A DNA stretch of 64,000 nucleotides from Geosporobacter ferrireducens (lineage in GTDB: Bacteria; Bacillota; Clostridia; Peptostreptococcales; Thermotaleaceae), in NCBI RefSeq assembly GCF_001750685.1, contig NZ_CP017269.1:434001-498000 (forward strand), read 5' to 3'. Below, piece after piece: positions 62,056 through 64,000 of the stretch (the stretch's first letter is position 1; the number at the start of each line of letters is the position of its first letter). Under the pieces are notes generated by a model. It was not told the DNA's origin and made no database searches. It saw only the letters and a program-made list of their open reading frames with translations. The position numbers and the translations under genes were made by a program.

Positions 62056-62152
62056 ATAGAGGGAGTAACTGCCTGTTGCAAAGCAGGATCAAAGTCGTCA
62101 TTTCGGTCCCCGTACCCGGCTTTGATAACATTTCTGTTTAGTGAGACTCTAT
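62056..62152 (+). promoter_or_regulatory. yybP-ykoY (manganese) riboswitch aptamer
   Basis: The sequence aligns well with the Bacillus ykoY leader: GAGGGAGTAAC at the P1 side, then ATCAAAGTCGTCATTTCG, CCGGCTTTGATAAC and TTTAGTGAGACTCTA at the closing end. These are the conserved loops of the yybP-ykoY motif, which senses Mn2+ with its two L1/L3 loops. P1 pairs ATAGAG (62056-62061) with CTCTAT (62147-62152). It precedes a P-type cation ATPase gene, a known target class. Confidence 0.93.
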
Positions 62153-62185
62153 AGCTGGTTTTTAAGCCAGCTATAGAGTTTTTTT
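62147..62185 (+). terminator. Riboswitch-controlled terminator
   Basis: CTCTATAGCTGG (62147-62158) and CCAGCTATAGAG (62167-62178) form a 12-bp perfect stem followed by seven T residues. Its 5' base (62147-62152) is also the 3' strand of the aptamer P1, so ligand-stabilised P1 excludes the terminator. The switch should turn the gene on with Mn2+. Confidence 0.9.
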
Positions 62186-62221
62186 ATTATGAATCACTTA
62201 TTCATGAAAGGTTGTGGGTAA

Positions 62222-64000
62222 ATGTTCAAAAAAGAAATAGCAACACTATTAGAGGAATTAGATACAAATTTAAAAGTAGGTCTTACAAGCAAACAGGTTC
62301 AAGAGAGGCAGAGACATGGCCGCAATGTCCTTGATGAAAGAAAACCAAAGTCAATTTTCGCCAAAATTTTTGACCAAATTAATGAACCAATGATCTATAT
62401 TCTAATGGTCGCTGCATTTATTTCTATGATTATGCATGAACTTAGCGATGCAATCATTATTATAATTGTAATTCTTCTCAATGCTGTAATCGGCTTAATA
62501 CAGGAAGATAAGGCACAAAAATCATTAGACGCGCTAAGAAAGCTGTCCACACCAAAAACCTTGGTAAAGCGTGATCATCAGCTGCAAGAGATCAATGTTG
62601 AAGATCTGGTTGTCGGGGATATTGTAATCATAGAATCCGGTCGATATATACCAGCTGATTTGAGACTTGCAGAGGTTGTCAATTTGAAAATCGACGAATC
62701 CATATTAACAGGTGAGTCTGTACCTGTAGAAAAATCAAAAGATATAATTCTTGAAAACACCATAGCTTTAGGAGATATAAAAAATATGGCCTTTATGTCC
62801 AGTTATGCAACCTATGGGCGGGGTGTAGGAATTGTTACAGCGACCGGTATGCATACAGAAATCGGTAAAATTGCCAGCATGCTCAATAATACAGAAGAAT
62901 TGCAAACCCCTCTTCAAAAGAGATTGGCAGAATTAGGAAAGCTATTAGGAATTGCCTCTGTTATAATCTGTATTTTAATGTTTGGTATTGGTGTATTGCA
63001 GGGCCGCGATATTATCGAAATGCTCCTTGTTTCTATTTCTCTGGCCGTTGCCATCATTCCGGAGGGACTTCCGGCTGTAATCACGGTGGTACTTGCCCTC
63101 GGTGTTCAGCGAATGATTCACCAAAATGCTATTGTAAAAAAACTACCGGCTGTTGAAACACTCGGTTCAGTAAATGTAATTTGCTCTGATAAAACAGGTA
63201 CGATCACACAAAATAAAATGACTGTTACTTACTTTTATTATGATGGCCAATTGAAGAAATCAGAAGAATTAACAGAAGCTCATCGTCTATTAGTAGATGG
63301 TTTTATGCTTTGCAATGATGCAAACAATGAGAACGGCCCAATCGGCGACCCCACAGAAATCGCCTTATTGGATCTAGGAAAATATCTATCCTTAAATAAA
63401 AGCGAATTAGTTATGCAATTCCCACGAATCGATGAAATTCCCTTTGATTCTGATAGAAAAATGATGACAACCTTTCACCATTATCATGGCAAAGAAATTA
63501 TTTTCACAAAGGGCGCACTAGATTTAATATTAAATAAAACTACCCATATTTTGATAAAAGGCGATAGACTGCCCATAAATCACTATATACAGGATATCCA
63601 GAAAAATGCCGCCTTACTGTCTAGTAAAGCACTTAGAGTGTTGGCTCTGACCTATAAAGAAAAAGATCACACCCCCTATGAAAGCAACCTTACTTTTATA
63701 GGCTTAGTCGGTATGATTGATCCTCCCCGCGAGGAAGTAGTGGAAGCCGTAAAACGGTGTAACCTAGCCGGCATTCGTACCATAATGATCACAGGAGACC
63801 ATCAGGATACTGCTTTTGCTATCGCTAAGGATGTAGGAATTTGTACCGATATTCATCAGGTGATGAGTGGCTACACACTCTCTAATCTAACTCAGGATGA
63901 CTTAAATAAAAATATTGAGCGCTATAGAGTTTTTGCCCGTGTACAGCCAGAGCATAAGGTTATGATTGTAAAGGCGCTGCAGTCAAAAGGATATACCGTT
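62222..64000 (+). CDS. P2-type cation-transporting ATPase, N-terminal part (cut by window edge)
   Basis: The frame is open from ATG at 62222 to the window end (593 codons), so the C-terminal transmembrane helices are missing. It has a cation ATPase N-domain (1-55), membrane helices M1-M4 with the M4 signature PEGLPAVITVVLALG, the actuator TGESVPVEK, the phosphorylation motif SDKTGTITQNK, the nucleotide-binding domain with KGALDLIL, and GLVGMIDPPREEVVEAVK and TGDH. This is the Ca2+/Mn2+ (PMR1/YloB-like) P-type branch. With the Mn riboswitch ahead, Mn2+ efflux is the likely job. The frame has no interruption. Confidence 0.93.
   Translation, partial: MFKKEIATLLEELDTNLKVGLTSKQVQERQRHGRNVLDERKPKSIFAKIFDQINEPMIYILMVAAFISMIMHELSDAIIIIIVILLNAVIGLIQEDKAQKSLDALRKLSTPKTLVKRDHQLQEINVEDLVVGDIVIIESGRYIPADLRLAEVVNLKIDESILTGESVPVEKSKDIILENTIALGDIKNMAFMSSYATYGRGVGIVTATGMHTEIGKIASMLNNTEELQTPLQKRLAELGKLLGIASVIICILMFGIGVLQGRDIIEMLLVSISLAVAIIPEGLPAVITVVLALGVQRMIHQNAIVKKLPAVETLGSVNVICSDKTGTITQNKMTVTYFYYDGQLKKSEELTEAHRLLVDGFMLCNDANNENGPIGDPTEIALLDLGKYLSLNKSELVMQFPRIDEIPFDSDRKMMTTFHHYHGKEIIFTKGALDLILNKTTHILIKGDRLPINHYIQDIQKNAALLSSKALRVLALTYKEKDHTPYESNLTFIGLVGMIDPPREEVVEAVKRCNLAGIRTIMITGDHQDTAFAIAKDVGICTDIHQVMSGYTLSNLTQDDLNKNIERYRVFARVQPEHKVMIVKALQSKGYTV

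Noticed and set aside
62578..62763. 61-codon minus-strand open frame
   Set aside because: Antisense within the P-type ATPase actuator domain; shadow frame.
1..64000. tRNA or rRNA genes, CRISPR arrays, insertion sequences with transposase
   Set aside because: No tRNA-like cloverleaf ends, no rRNA stretches, no regularly spaced repeats and no transposase-like protein were seen on either strand.

Overview
The window is AT-rich DNA from an endospore-forming, low-GC Gram-positive bacterium of the class Clostridia. The evidence is spoIIP, gpr, yqfC, yqfD, a small acid-soluble spore protein, a glycyl T-box leader, CIRCE/HrcA control and strong AGGAGG-type ribosome binding sites. TTG and GTG starts are frequent. 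The gene order from rpsT/gpr to recO is the conserved Bacillus/Clostridium chromosomal backbone. The 4Fe-4S/siroheme protein and the DUF1858 protein fit an anaerobe. An Alkaliphilus-like genus is my guess, not a demonstrated assignment.

Layout. Positions 1-1914 carry the leftward operon ccpN-ppsR-ppdK, a regulated pyruvate/PEP switch. glyQS follows behind a T-box (2128-3775). Next are a DUF4342 protein and recO, yqzL, era, cdd, a DUF3048 lipoprotein and a CBS/CorC membrane protein (3846-9045). Then come a dgkA-PAP2 fusion, ybeY, pgpH, phoH, yqfD and yqfC (9211-15022). The nfeD-floA operon with a third unknown gene lies at 15142-18013. After an exported EEP-family phosphodiesterase come yqeY, rpsU, hinT, mtaB, rsmE and prmA (18141-23650). 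The heat-shock operon hrcA-chaperonin-grpE-dnaK-dnaJ occupies 23776-30261 under a CIRCE operator. It contains an archaeal-like (group III) chaperonin between hrcA and grpE, and dnaJ has its own promoter. hemW, lepA, a small membrane protein, spoIIP and gpr follow. rpsT is read rightward, then holA and comEC leftward.

From about 40 kb the window becomes more accessory. It holds a YibE/F membrane protein, a metallo-hydrolase, an ECF transporter S component whose terminator has been split by a 152-bp MITE-like element, and a Crp/Fnr regulator. The regulator is divergent from a siroheme/4Fe-4S protein, an unknown protein and a DUF1858 redox protein. Two CRP-type palindromes with identical half-sites, one before each promoter of that cluster, suggest a small regulon for reduced nitrogen, sulfur or NO chemistry.

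46.1-56.3 kb is mostly uncharacterised: a TPR protein, a solitary Eco57I-type adenine DNA methyltransferase with a partner gene, several orphan proteins and a divergent alpha/beta SASP. The right end carries a free-standing alanyl-tRNA editing protein, a cardiolipin synthase, an NhaC-type antiporter, a vanadium-haloperoxidase-like PAP2 enzyme, and a P-type cation ATPase. The ATPase is truncated by the window edge and sits behind a yybP-ykoY manganese riboswitch with an overlapping terminator.

The least conventional signals are four. The spoIIP ribosome binding site can be sequestered in read-through RNA but not in RNA started from an internal sigma-E-like promoter. The MITE-like element sits in a terminator. 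A 19-bp perfect hairpin separates hrcA from the chaperonin gene. The Crp-linked siroheme cluster contains an unrecognised middle gene. No tRNA, rRNA, CRISPR array, transposase or prophage was seen.
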